From Collybia mongolica (Eukaryota; Basidiomycota; Agaricomycetes; Agaricales; Clitocybaceae): 64,000 nt of DNA. Shown here piece by piece: positions 1 through 9,109 of the stretch. A program made the position numbers and the translations under genes. Each line of letters opens with the position of its first letter. The first letter of the stretch is position 1. The notes beneath the pieces are model-generated. The model ran no database searches. It saw only the letters and a list, made by a program, of their open reading frames with translations, and was not told the DNA's origin. The stretch is from positions 620,001 through 684,000 of the forward strand of contig JAAXNY010000004.1 in NCBI GenBank assembly GCA_013420905.1, read 5' to 3'.

Positions 1-1153
1 CCACATGCTACTGACCTCCTGGCTGCGATGGAGCAGGATCCGAACTTTCGCAGAGGGCCAACACCAACCGCCACGACGGACTTTCTTTCCCGGATCGAGA
101 CGGCCGATCCATATGCCCCCGATCTCTCCGAAGACGATAATGGTAGCTGTTGGGGCCATTATCAGTTCACAAGTGGAGGTATGACTTTGACATCTGTTCT
201 TCAGTCCTGGGATTCTGTTGGGACGACGGACATGGCACGTCAACTGATCGCGGCAACCATCAAAACTTGCAAAGTGGCGCGGCACATATGTTTCGATCAA
301 GGTATCAAAACCAGCAGTTATCTGAGCGATGCATACCTGCAAAACCTCATTGAAGTACTCTGGAATTTGTGGAACAAGGCAAAGGGATTGGCAGTATGTT
401 TTAAATCTATCTTTGTTTCAATGAATTGTTATTGATTTCATCTAGACAGTCCAAGCAAGACCATCGGCACCCTCAACAAACCTGCAAGCCCGTCCGGTGA
501 CACCGCCACCCATCCCTTCATCATCCCATGTGTCGCCATCGCCGCCACCGCCACCTTCTTCCCCAGCTCCTTTGCTGGCGACCGTCCAGACTGTAGAGAT
601 GACTTCCATTGCGAACTCTTCATCAAACACAAACTCTTTGCCGACACCTTCGATGTTAGGTACCACAGATGGCCCTGGCATGACAACCCCGCCCGTTCCT
701 TCGCAGTCGACTTCAGCACCGGCGCCGGCCAATATCACAACTGACTTGAAGGCTAGTCTCTCAGTACGTGCTTGGCCCTCACTTTATCGGACTTTCACTG
801 ATCAATCGATCTTACGTTGCCATCAGCTACTTACAAAGGAGGAACTGAAGCAATGGATGATAGCCTCGAACCTCACGACAGCTTCGACCAAGAAAATGCG
901 GACCAAGGATGGTAAGTGGATTTGATAAAGTATACCATGAAGTCTTGTAGCTGACTGCATCCTAGATCTGTTGACAGCAATCCTCAATGCTCCAGCACAC
1001 CAACGACCTTCTCCCGAGTATATCGCGAACATCCTCGAACAGGTAAGTGAATTCTTTTTCAAGCGAGTGCTTTTTTACTTATGATTTTTGCAGCGCAAGG
1101 CTAAGAGAAGTGCACAGAAGGTAGCAGGGAAGTCGAAGGCCGGTGGTATTTGA
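1..1153 (+). CDS. Hypothetical protein, five exons, 5' end possibly beyond the window
   Basis: The function is not recognised. The frame is open from base 1; the first in-window Met is at 28, so the true start may lie upstream. Exons read as 1-393, 446-763, 827-911, 966-1042 and 1094-1153. Every junction is GT...AG and keeps phase, giving about 310 residues from the window edge. The first exon encodes a compact, probably helical region containing LQSWDSVGTTDMARQL and SYLSDAYLQNLIEVLW. The second exon is a Pro/Ser/Thr-rich disordered linker. The last exons encode a short helix (KEELKQWMIAS) and a basic tail ending KAKRSAQKVAGKSKAGGI that could bind nucleic acid or serve as a nuclear signal. 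The clean splicing argues for a working gene. It borders AT-rich, transposon-bearing DNA, so a repetitive origin is possible. Confidence 0.6.
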
Positions 1154-2762
1154 GTAGCGCAGCGGTATTGAATAACCCTCCCCCCCCCTGTTTTGATATT
1201 TGCGCCCAATGATTAATATTTATTCAACCTGACCCCAGCTTGACCTGAGCCTGACCTGAGTCCGACCTGAGCCTGACTATATTCTAGTCGAGTGACTATA
1301 AGACGACTGGAGCAGGACCAGCCCAGCAGGACTGAATAAGACTACCACAAGACTAGAGGTGGACTGGTAATACGACTATTACAAGACTGTACTCGACTTT
1401 TGACAAATTTTTTTTCTTTTGGATTTTCAGGCAACCTGACCTGACAGGACTTTTTGATGACTTTCGCAGTCAGGCGATCGTCACTAAACACGGATTTTAG
1501 TCGTGCTTTTAAGGGACCTGACAAGACTCGACTAGGAACGACTTCAATCAGACCTTTACCTGACTAATCCTTTTTACTGAGTATGATGTTTGTTTATTCC
1601 CGTTACTGTTAATATTTGCCACTTGAATACACCGGTGGACATAGATCCTACTACTGACTTTAAGACTGATCAAGTTTTTTGCATTGCTCACAATCAATAT
1701 ATGCGTATCCCTACCTACTACCAGAAAAAGATTTTTGGAGGTCCTCGACCACACAGCACAAAGTCGTAAATTATACATGTGGGAAAATACCAGAAGATCT
1801 CACATTTCTTCCCAAATTATCTGACATTTCGGCTCAAGTTCTCCAGTTGGAAGATGTTCCGAAAATTACTCATTTTTTGTTCATTTTTCTATCATTTCTC
1901 TTCACATCAGACTGACATTTTACTGGTACATTTTTGGAACCATTGTATTTTGTACTGCAGCACCTTTCTCCTGACTAACATAACTCACCAGACAACTGGA
2001 TGCCGAAAACCCCACGCCACAACCGGTCACTTTCTCATTTTGACGATTTCAAGCCAAGTAGAGCGAGTAATGCCTCCAAGTTTTTTTAACCTCTTTGGAC
2101 AGTATGCAGCTAGCACAATGCTCCATTAGAAATATCTTAAATATCTTCCTACTTTGAGACAATCAATGTTGTTAAATTGTGATCACCATCTGGGCCTGTG
2201 AGCCATACATCTACTTTTTGGTGCCATAGCTGTTCTTTTCTATTTAAGAGTGCTGTATGATAGTTTCTGAACCCCATAGGTATATAACCATGATAACTTA
2301 GACAGTCAGTACACCCTCCATTGAACAGTTATTTTATATGCAAGCTAAGGCAGATTTGTGCCTGTCTGAAGTTGTTGTTCTCTTATACAGCTCAATTAGG
2401 TCATCTCATAACAGCCAAAAGCATACAACCCAATGGGCCTAATGTGTTATATACAGGTGCTACAAACAATGTTGGGTCAATAGGATATTCAAAAAAAAGG
2501 GGTAACTGGTTGACCAGTGACTAAAGCTAAAAAAAAATGCACTCAGAAACCCTGTGCGAAAAATTATATTCTGAATGATATATTGAATTTCCTTCAGTAG
2601 GACAACTTATGAGACCCCAACAAGAATATTAGCTTATGTTTTGCATGTGTAAAGCCAAAAATAGTCAAAAAATGACTGGTTGTCCAGTGACTTATGTTAG
2701 TGCTCTCAATTACAACAAGCAATAGGGTGAATATGGTTAGATTCATTACTATACAATAATCA
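1154..2762. other. Gene-free AT-rich spacer
   Basis: No ORF here resembles a protein or has coherent splicing. The first 430 bases hold the GACCTGA/GACT-rich repeat. The rest is AT-rich with many stops in all frames and leads up to the hAT insertion site. It may be decayed repeat DNA. Confidence 0.5.
1226..1420. repeat. Degenerate GACCTGA / GACT-rich short-period repeat
   Basis: Between about 1228 and 1278 the unit CCTGACCTGAG recurs with slips (cctgacctgagt, ccgacctgagc, cctgac). It is followed to about 1420 by irregular GACT-containing words (agactacc, agactaga, gactggta, gactatta). Further ACCTGAC copies occur near 1434 and 1517. The period is not constant, so this looks like a decayed satellite or the edge of an older repeat rather than a clean microsatellite. 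Confidence 0.5.
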
Positions 2763-2770
2763 ATTATAAT
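2763..2770. repeat. hAT target-site duplication, left copy
   Basis: ATTATAAT abuts the left terminal inverted repeat and is identical to the right copy. The word is its own reverse complement, so the inverted repeat appears to extend to 18-19 bases unless this is noticed. Confidence 0.88.
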
Positions 2771-3856
2771 CAGTGTTGTAGTTAAGTTCTAAGGGTTAAC
2801 CGATTTTAAGGCCTAAATACATTCTAAGACTAAGGGTTAGTATCAGCCGACAACGTCACTAAGCCTTAATTAAGCCTTAAGATGGATGAGTCAAAATAGA
2901 TGACTGGACAACCACTAGCATGAGCTTTGGGTTATAGATGAGTAGACGGAAAAATACTAGTAACAAATTTTGTACAACACATTCCTTGACCCCCCAGTGA
3001 TGCCACCTACAAAAGGGATTCTCTGGAACTACTTCCTAGCTGGTGAAAAACAAAATGGATCACACCTCCGAGCACATTGTCGCAGTTGTATTGAAAGCAA
3101 ACGTCCTCCTGGAGAAGTTGTAGAACTTGACGAGGATGGAAACCCTATGATATCATCAGAATCATGGGTCATTGCAGGTCAGGATCACTCACACTCTATC
3201 TTTGGGGAGTTTGGATTGTAATTTCCATGTAACAGCATGTAAAGCAGATGTTGGTGGCATACTTGGGGTCAAAGATTCGATGATTGCACATATTCTGGGT
3301 AAAAATGGCAATAACCCATGCCCAAATGCATCTGAGGAAGCACGGAAGACAGCAAGAGTGGAGAAAAAGGGGAAGAAGAAGCGAGAGAGAGAGGGGGGCA
3401 GTGACAGTGAGAACAATGGAGAGAAGAAACAAGTGAAGAGGAGACTACTCACCAATGTTGAGGCAACCCTGAAGCAGTCTCGGCTCAAGGTCTTCCGAGG
3501 GATCCAAGTCCCATTCACCAAAGAGCAATTGGCCATTGTCCAAGAGCAGTTCCTTCGCGCGACCATTTCTGCCAACCTCCCCTTTACAGTTGAGGCGCAC
3601 GCATCAACACCAAGCATACACTCAGGAGGCACAGCTGATGGAGCTGTTGGCAGATGAAGAGGCGGATGAAAACAGGATCCCAGATGATGGGGAATTGAAA
3701 GGGTCAGGCGACGACTTTGATGGGTAACGAGAAATGGCTGTTTTCACTCAGAGCGTTAATAACCCCTTAGCTACAAGGCTTAATTAAGACATGTTCCTAA
3801 GAGCTAAGGTTTAAGAAAAATTTCAGGCGTTAATAACCCCTGAGAATACAACACTG
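2771..3856 (+). mobile_element. hAT-superfamily DNA transposon, internally deleted, non-autonomous, 1086 bp
   Basis: The element starts CAGTGTTGTA (2771-2780) and ends TACAACACTG (3847-3856), a perfect 10/10 terminal inverted repeat of the hAT form. It is flanked by the same 8 bases on both sides: ATTATAAT at 2763-2770 and at 3857-3864. Eight bases is the hAT target-site length. Copies of a TAAGGGTTA-like word lie just inside the ends in opposite orientations (left near 2788 and 2830; right near 3760 and 3835), plus CTTAATTAAG-type words at both ends, as expected for subterminal transposase-binding sites. The interior encodes the start and end of a hAT transposase but lacks the catalytic core. 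It could move only if a full-length relative supplies transposase. Confidence 0.9.
3000..3727 (+). pseudogene. Deleted hAT transposase: N-terminal zinc-finger region joined to C-terminal tail
   Basis: From the Met at 3000 the frame encodes a BED-like N-terminus (WNYFLAGEKQNGSHLRAHC followed by RSC). It splices from about 3177 to 3247 and continues with MIAHILGKNG, a basic Lys/Arg/Glu-rich stretch and QEQFLRATISANLPF, a signature of agaricomycete hAT transposases just before the RNase-H-like core. The core is missing. After about 3590 the sequence passes to an acidic tail in another frame, EAQLMELLADEEADEN, ending at 3727, which resembles the usual acidic C-terminus of these proteins. The DDE catalytic domain and dimerisation region are therefore deleted. 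Either a short intron or a frame change joins the two pieces. No transposase activity is expected. Confidence 0.75.
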
Positions 3857-3864
3857 ATTATAAT
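3857..3864. repeat. hAT target-site duplication, right copy
   Basis: ATTATAAT immediately follows the right terminal inverted repeat and matches the left copy 8/8. The lack of change suggests a fairly recent insertion. Confidence 0.88.
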
Positions 3865-4932
3865 TATGCTATGCCTAGTTATGAAACAAAAACCTGCCTG
3901 GGCCAGCCATGTGTGCACATGCACCAGCACCCACATCTCCATGTCTGTCTATTGTATGCCACAACACATTGCACTGCCTATACACCCACCCACAGATTCA
4001 CTACACAGTTTTTTCATTAGTGTACATACAGCATGAGATGATATGGGGCACTTTTTTACTTACCCCACAACCTTAAATTGAAGGTGGGAATGTGTCTTGC
4101 ACAACCCATGGAAATCCTGGTCAAACAAAGTCAGTATATGTGCATGGATAATAATAATATAATGCCTCACTGGATTTGGCTATCAGTCATGGTAGTGCAT
4201 CAGGAAGCAGCTGGGAGGAAAATGACCTACTGTTGCAGAAAAAATGTGCCACAAAAGAATACTCATGCATATATGCAAAATGTTTTGGGTATTGGGAACA
4301 GACAGTACTGGTTTGTGTAGCATAAGCTGAATGCTGAACAGTGGATGTACACACCACAATCAGCAAATCTGCTTTGAGATGGCAGTGGTTTTCTCACCTT
4401 GTGATGACCTGGTGCTTCATTTATCCTTTCCTATCTTTGGAAGTACTCTGTTTGAGTTTATCTGGGTCCCAGATTAGGATGAGTTCTCGAATGCTGTGGG
4501 ATTCAGAATGGATCAGGATCAACTTGGAAAAAAAGCATGTTGGAGAGCAATGGTGGTGCAAGATTCACCTTTGCACCTCAGCATCAAATCCATTTGATAT
4601 GGGAGAGGCAAGACAGAGGAGGGGTTTCAGAGGGGGAAGACATGGTGGGGGAAGGAAAAGTGATGGTGGTGGTAAGTGGAAGAGAGCAGGGCAATGACAG
4701 TGAACACAGTTAACAAAGAAATTCATGAAGTCCAGTGTCACAATATCATTGATGTCATAGAAATAGTGTGCTGTCAGATTCTCAGAGGTTTCACTGAAAG
4801 GAGAATGTACACTGGAGAAATGAGAGAATAATCACAGATAATTTCTTGATAATTTCTCATTTTCCCAGAATAGCCTTGTGGAAAATTTTTTGGTTTTGTG
4901 CTGTGCAAGGAGCTAGCAATTACCATGGTTAA
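3865..4932. other. Gene-free AT-rich spacer downstream of the hAT element
   Basis: Short ORFs here (for example 4078-4320 and 4341-4697) have no family resemblance, and the second ends in a Gly/Arg-rich run from purine-rich DNA. The base composition matches 1600-2760, so the hAT element seems to have inserted into one older AT-rich block. Confidence 0.45.
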
Positions 4933-6963
4933 TCACAACATCGATAAGTTGATCATAAAATCCGCTACAGAAGTGTCTCTGCATCGCCTGACTGTAACAA
5001 GTACCGCTTTACCATGATCTAGGGCCGTATTGTAAGTGACCTTGGGGTGGTTTTCGTTATGAAATAATGCCTGTCTGAGGCCTGAATTAGGTATCCCCTG
5101 CCTGATCTCAGAATCAACTCCCCCATCTTTCCTTGGTCGCACCAGCAAAGAAAACTCATCCCCCAAGTCAGTGCTGCCGAATGTCAATACCCCTGTGGCC
5201 TGTAGGCTTTGACGGTCCATGTACAAGAGGAAGCAACCAAGGTGCTGGACCCAATGCTCTTCGAAAGCGTTTTGGAGGTTCTCACCACTGACCATATACC
5301 CATGTTTCGGGGGGGGAGGTACAACCAAACACCCCAGCTTCCCATCTGGCCTTTTTAAAAGGGGCACAGGTTTCCTTTGGCCCGACAACTTCTTGATTTC
5401 GACCTCTGCATGCAATCTAAACTCGTCACCCGAAGTCGAAGTGAAGTCGGAGGCCCCCGAAGATATAGTCACCAACCACCCGTCGGGGAGAACCGCGGAA
5501 GCCCGATCCAAAAACTGCAGTTCATCTCGTTCCTTTTTTCCTTCTAAGCCAGCCCACACATCGCAATAGACGGATTCTGACCCCCATCTACCAACAATCA
5601 CCGAGAATTGGCTACGGTCACTCGGGTGTTCGAATCCTAGAATACCTTCCTGATCTCCAGTGTACTTCCACTCGTTCTCAGACACTTCCTGCCAACTATT
5701 ATCTGGTTGCGATTCGGTTTTCTGGAGGTCCCCAAACTCGATAGGTACCTTGACTTTCAATAGGATTTCGCGTGGTATTTTAGGGACGCCATTTTTCGCC
5801 AAGAAAAAATCATCCTTGATATAGATCGACTCGGAAGGAACTAGGTGGAGGCTTTGGCGCATCCATTCTTTAAAGACTCCCGACTCTAGCCTCACTCCAG
5901 ATCGCAAGTTCGCGGTCCGTGTACGGGTGTATGTGAGGGCCGCCTTTTGGGGGCGGATGAGCTTTCCATGAGGGTTGAAGCACGAAAGCTCGAGTGCAAT
6001 TGGCTCTGGGTCTCCCGCGAAACGACAATTCAAGAGTACGAGTATCACCCGCTCAAAGAGAGTTTGAGACTGTACTATGGTGGGTAAATCGATACGAAGC
6101 CCTTTGTTGGTTATGAAGTAGGGCTTGCTATCTTCAGAGGAATCAAGGACCCTTTCAATATTGTCCGAGTTACGGAATTCACTGGGAGAGCGCGCTAAAA
6201 TCCCTCGCTCGCTGTCGTCCAGCGAAGTCCAGGCGAATATGGAGTGATCATCAGATTGCTTTATGATCTCGTGCTGCAGTCGAATAAAAGCTTTTCCCCT
6301 TTCTCCATATAGCAGCGGCATAGTGACACTAAACAGCCCCATCAAACTGTATGCCACGTCCTCCTCTCTTGTTGTTCTGCGGTCGGCTGCCCAAGACATC
6401 CTTACCGCAACAGGCACACTGTTCAAGCGGTTCAAGCTCCCATCCATAATTATCCCCACGTCGATGCCAGTTATAGTGGATATTGTGTGTCGAAGGGTAG
6501 CCTTCGTGCCAATGTTAATCCAATCTGCACCATAGAAAGCCACCCTCCGAGGCGTGATGAGTTCCTGCAGGGTCCAACCTCTGCTGAACCACAGGCTTGT
6601 CGCAAAAAAGGAACAAAGGTTTTCGTGATCGTCCTCGCTCGGAACGTCAGATAAATAGGCGTAGCAAATGCGGGAATTCTTGTACCACATGTACATCGAG
6701 TTGATTGCTTCAGACACTTCCGCGCTGCTGTCCTTGTTGATGCAGCAAGTGTCAATCCAGATGTACCTCAAACCATCTTTTATGGCCGTATTGCAAGCGC
6801 CGGTAATCTTCATGAAGCCCTGCATTTTTTTGGCCTTGTCGAGATCAGCAATATCTCGGAATGTAACCTCTTCCTTCTCCCATACATGAGACAATATGGC
6901 GTAAGCGGGTATATCGCTTTGGAATTCTGCCAATTCTTTAGTGGTAGTATTCAACAGGCGCAT
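4933..6963 (-). CDS. HET-domain protein (heterokaryon-incompatibility type), copy 1
   Basis: A single-exon gene of 676 residues. The start chosen is the Met at 6963 (MRLLNTTTKELAEF) because both paralogues at 31327 and 34864 begin MRLL at the same point; an in-frame Met at 7104 would add 47 unmatched residues. The N-terminus carries the classic HET signature: YAILSHVWEKEEVTF, then YIWIDTCCINKDSSAE, then WFSRGWTLQELITP (roughly residues 20-150). Next comes the region usual behind it in basidiomycetes (RMSWAADRRTTREEDVAYSL, MPLLYGERGKAFIRLQHEI). The C-terminal 400 residues are less conserved. HET proteins of the HET-E/TOL kind trigger cell death after non-self fusion in ascomycetes; in basidiomycetes their role is mostly inferred. 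No NACHT or WD repeats are present, so this is a short HET protein. Confidence 0.93.
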   Translation of the reverse strand: MRLLNTTTKELAEFQSDIPAYAILSHVWEKEEVTFRDIADLDKAKKMQGFMKITGACNTAIKDGLRYIWIDTCCINKDSSAEVSEAINSMYMWYKNSRICYAYLSDVPSEDDHENLCSFFATSLWFSRGWTLQELITPRRVAFYGADWINIGTKATLRHTISTITGIDVGIIMDGSLNRLNSVPVAVRMSWAADRRTTREEDVAYSLMGLFSVTMPLLYGERGKAFIRLQHEIIKQSDDHSIFAWTSLDDSERGILARSPSEFRNSDNIERVLDSSEDSKPYFITNKGLRIDLPTIVQSQTLFERVILVLLNCRFAGDPEPIALELSCFNPHGKLIRPQKAALTYTRTRTANLRSGVRLESGVFKEWMRQSLHLVPSESIYIKDDFFLAKNGVPKIPREILLKVKVPIEFGDLQKTESQPDNSWQEVSENEWKYTGDQEGILGFEHPSDRSQFSVIVGRWGSESVYCDVWAGLEGKKERDELQFLDRASAVLPDGWLVTISSGASDFTSTSGDEFRLHAEVEIKKLSGQRKPVPLLKRPDGKLGCLVVPPPPKHGYMVSGENLQNAFEEHWVQHLGCFLLYMDRQSLQATGVLTFGSTDLGDEFSLLVRPRKDGGVDSEIRQGIPNSGLRQALFHNENHPKVTYNTALDHGKAVLVTVRRCRDTSVADFMINLSML

Positions 6964-7549
6964 TTTTAGTGAGGAAAAAATGAGGGCCCCGCGAGGATCT
7001 ACTCCAAAGTTAATAGTTGAGGGTGCTAGGAATGCAAACACTTGAAGGACCCACGAGCACTTGACGAAGTAGATGATCGTTGTCGCGCGAAAATCAGGAA
7101 CCATCGATGTTACGATGCAATGCTAATCTGATCGCGCACTGCGGCATACACCGGGCTCAAATAGAGGCTGCAACCCATTTCTACTAAACTACACAAGAGT
7201 CCAGGAAATGCACCAAATAGAATTAAACGAATCGACGTCGCGAAACTTTTCTGAGTCCTGACGGCGTTGGTGTCTTGAAATAGATGGCACTTTCTTGTGA
7301 AGATGAGAGCGGCAGGGGCTGCGGGGAGATTGTGTTATGAAGGGCGTTCTGGGATACGCGCATCGAATTTAGTCAAAGGCCCAGGATTTTCCCTTGTTCA
7401 GGTTCGCGTTCCGTAGGCAAGCTGGAACCATGCGCATGAAGTTGTATGGCGCCCCCAAATACTCACCTCAAGCCGGGAGCGAAGGAGGCTTTGTGAATGG
7501 AATAACGATTCTAGAGTAACAAAGGAATCTAAGTAAACGTATTATAGAC
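6964..7549. other. Intergenic, upstream of HET copy 1
   Basis: This should hold the promoter of the minus-strand HET gene and the 3' region of the F-box-like gene. I see no clear TATA box or other gene. Confidence 0.4.
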
Positions 7550-8568
7550 CTAATCATCCGAGCCAGAAACTGAAAACTCCAAGAGGTTTTTTTTCGAGAG
7601 CACCTGCAAGTGAGGGTAAATTTCACGTGTGTGAAAACTGACTGCTTTGAACTTTCCTTTACACACCATCTGATCTGCTAACTCCCAAAAGTCAGGCCCT
7701 CCCTGCCGAATGTCCTGCCAATACTCTTTTGCTGATTTAGGATAGTGATAACTTGGAAGAAGAGCGATACGCAAATCGCACAATCCACTTTTTTCCAGCG
7801 TCACCGCGAAATGTGGATCGGATGATACAATAACCAAGGTCTTGAGAAACTTGCATTCGGAGAGGAGTTGGGAGAAGACGTCGGACATATGAAGATGATG
7901 TGGTATAAACAGATCACCAAAGGCGAGATGAGTGAGTGCTGGGAGTGCATGCAACCATGTCCAATCAACTGTAATAAGATAATGTGGGGGATTGACGATG
8001 TCGAGGTGTGAGAGGTTGGCGAACACGTCAAGAGAAATGTTGTGTCGCATTAAAGACGTTGTATTCGTCGTTTCTATTCGGCACAGAGTTTCCAGCTTAG
8101 ATGATAGCCGTTTCAACGGCTGCCTACGTTTAAGGAGCATTAAACAGTCGGAATTGGGGCCTGGGTCGACCCAACAAGCGATATTGGTTACGCCAGTGCA
8201 TATAGACAATATTTTTTGAGCTTGATGGAATTGGATCGCGCTGGTGAGGTATATGTTCTTAACGTTCTGCGCGAAGAACTCGGCTGGCCTAGACTTGAGC
8301 GTTCTCAAAAACATAGCAGTGCTGGCAGCAGGGTAGCCCGAGAGAACCACAGTATCATAGATGATTGGTTCAGTCCTGTTTAAACGTTTTTTTTTGGTAT
8401 AATGAACAAATCCACAACGACATACCATGCTTGGAAACGCTTCCCAACCAAAGCCAACTTGACTGCACATGTGCGGTGAGCTCGGGCAGCCCATTCAACG
8501 ATCTCCCGTTCAAGCTCCATGGGAAGCTCCGTGGTTCGAGTCTCGCTGGCGGGCCTGGTTTGCAGCAT
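7550..8568 (-). CDS. F-box-like protein, agaricomycete hypothetical
   Basis: Two exons, 8426-8568 and 7550-8375, separated by a 50-base intron (donor GTATGT, acceptor AACAG) that splits a TGG Trp codon. The N-terminus TELPMELEREIVEWAARAH followed by KLALVGKRFQAW matches the divergent F-box common in agaricomycetes (usual form LPLEIEREIFE...LVAKRV..W), and the second exon opens EPIIYDTVVL as that family does. The remaining 270 residues have scattered leucine-rich stretches (LSHLDIVNP, LTHLAFGDLF, LKTLVIVSSD) that may form an irregular LRR fold. F-box proteins normally link a substrate to SCF ubiquitin ligase; no substrate can be inferred. Start at 8568; no better upstream Met was seen. Confidence 0.82.
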
Positions 8569-9109
8569 TATCGTACTCCGATCAAGTTTGAAGATGATGA
8601 CAGGAGGAAAAGGTGGACAATCGACTCGGATCTAATAGTCACGCCAGTGGAAACGTGTTAGGCTATGCATGTCGGGTCATCTGCCAGACCCCCCCCACCC
8701 CCGCAATTGTCGACCCGACTGGTTTAAACGCTTCTCAGCGAACCCCAAGTTCGAAGGTGCTGCTGTGTTATGTATAAGATCTAGTCGCAGTAAATTCATG
8801 TGGTGATGGGAGCTCAAAAAGCCTAAAACAAACCTTGAAAGCCTACATAATAATCCTCAAAATCTAACATTAATCAACAAACGCAGCGACCCACACAATT
8901 GCAAGTCGGAGCGGTAAAAGGAGAATGCTATAGTTCTAGCCATACCGTACATGTCCATCAAGTAAGTCTGTAAGTATCGCGTTGGTCGTAAATAAGGAAA
9001 GAGTAAACCATTACAGTATGATGGCAAAATATTGCGGCCTTCTGGACCAACTTTACGAAAGCAGGAACAGCAGGGTTCTCAACAACAAGCAAAGGATTTA
9101 GCAAAAAAT
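8569..9109. other. Intergenic
   Basis: Upstream of the F-box-like gene and downstream of the membrane-protein gene. It includes a short C-rich run near 8690. No gene is supported. Confidence 0.4.

Noticed and set aside
6964..7104. Upstream Met at 7104 extending HET copy 1 by 47 residues.
   Set aside because: Both paralogues start at the MRLL methionine, and the extra residues have no counterpart.
8531..8545. GGTTCGAGTCTC looks like a tRNA B-box.
   Set aside because: It lies inside the coding exon of the F-box-like gene, and no matching A-box or cloverleaf arms were found at the right distance.
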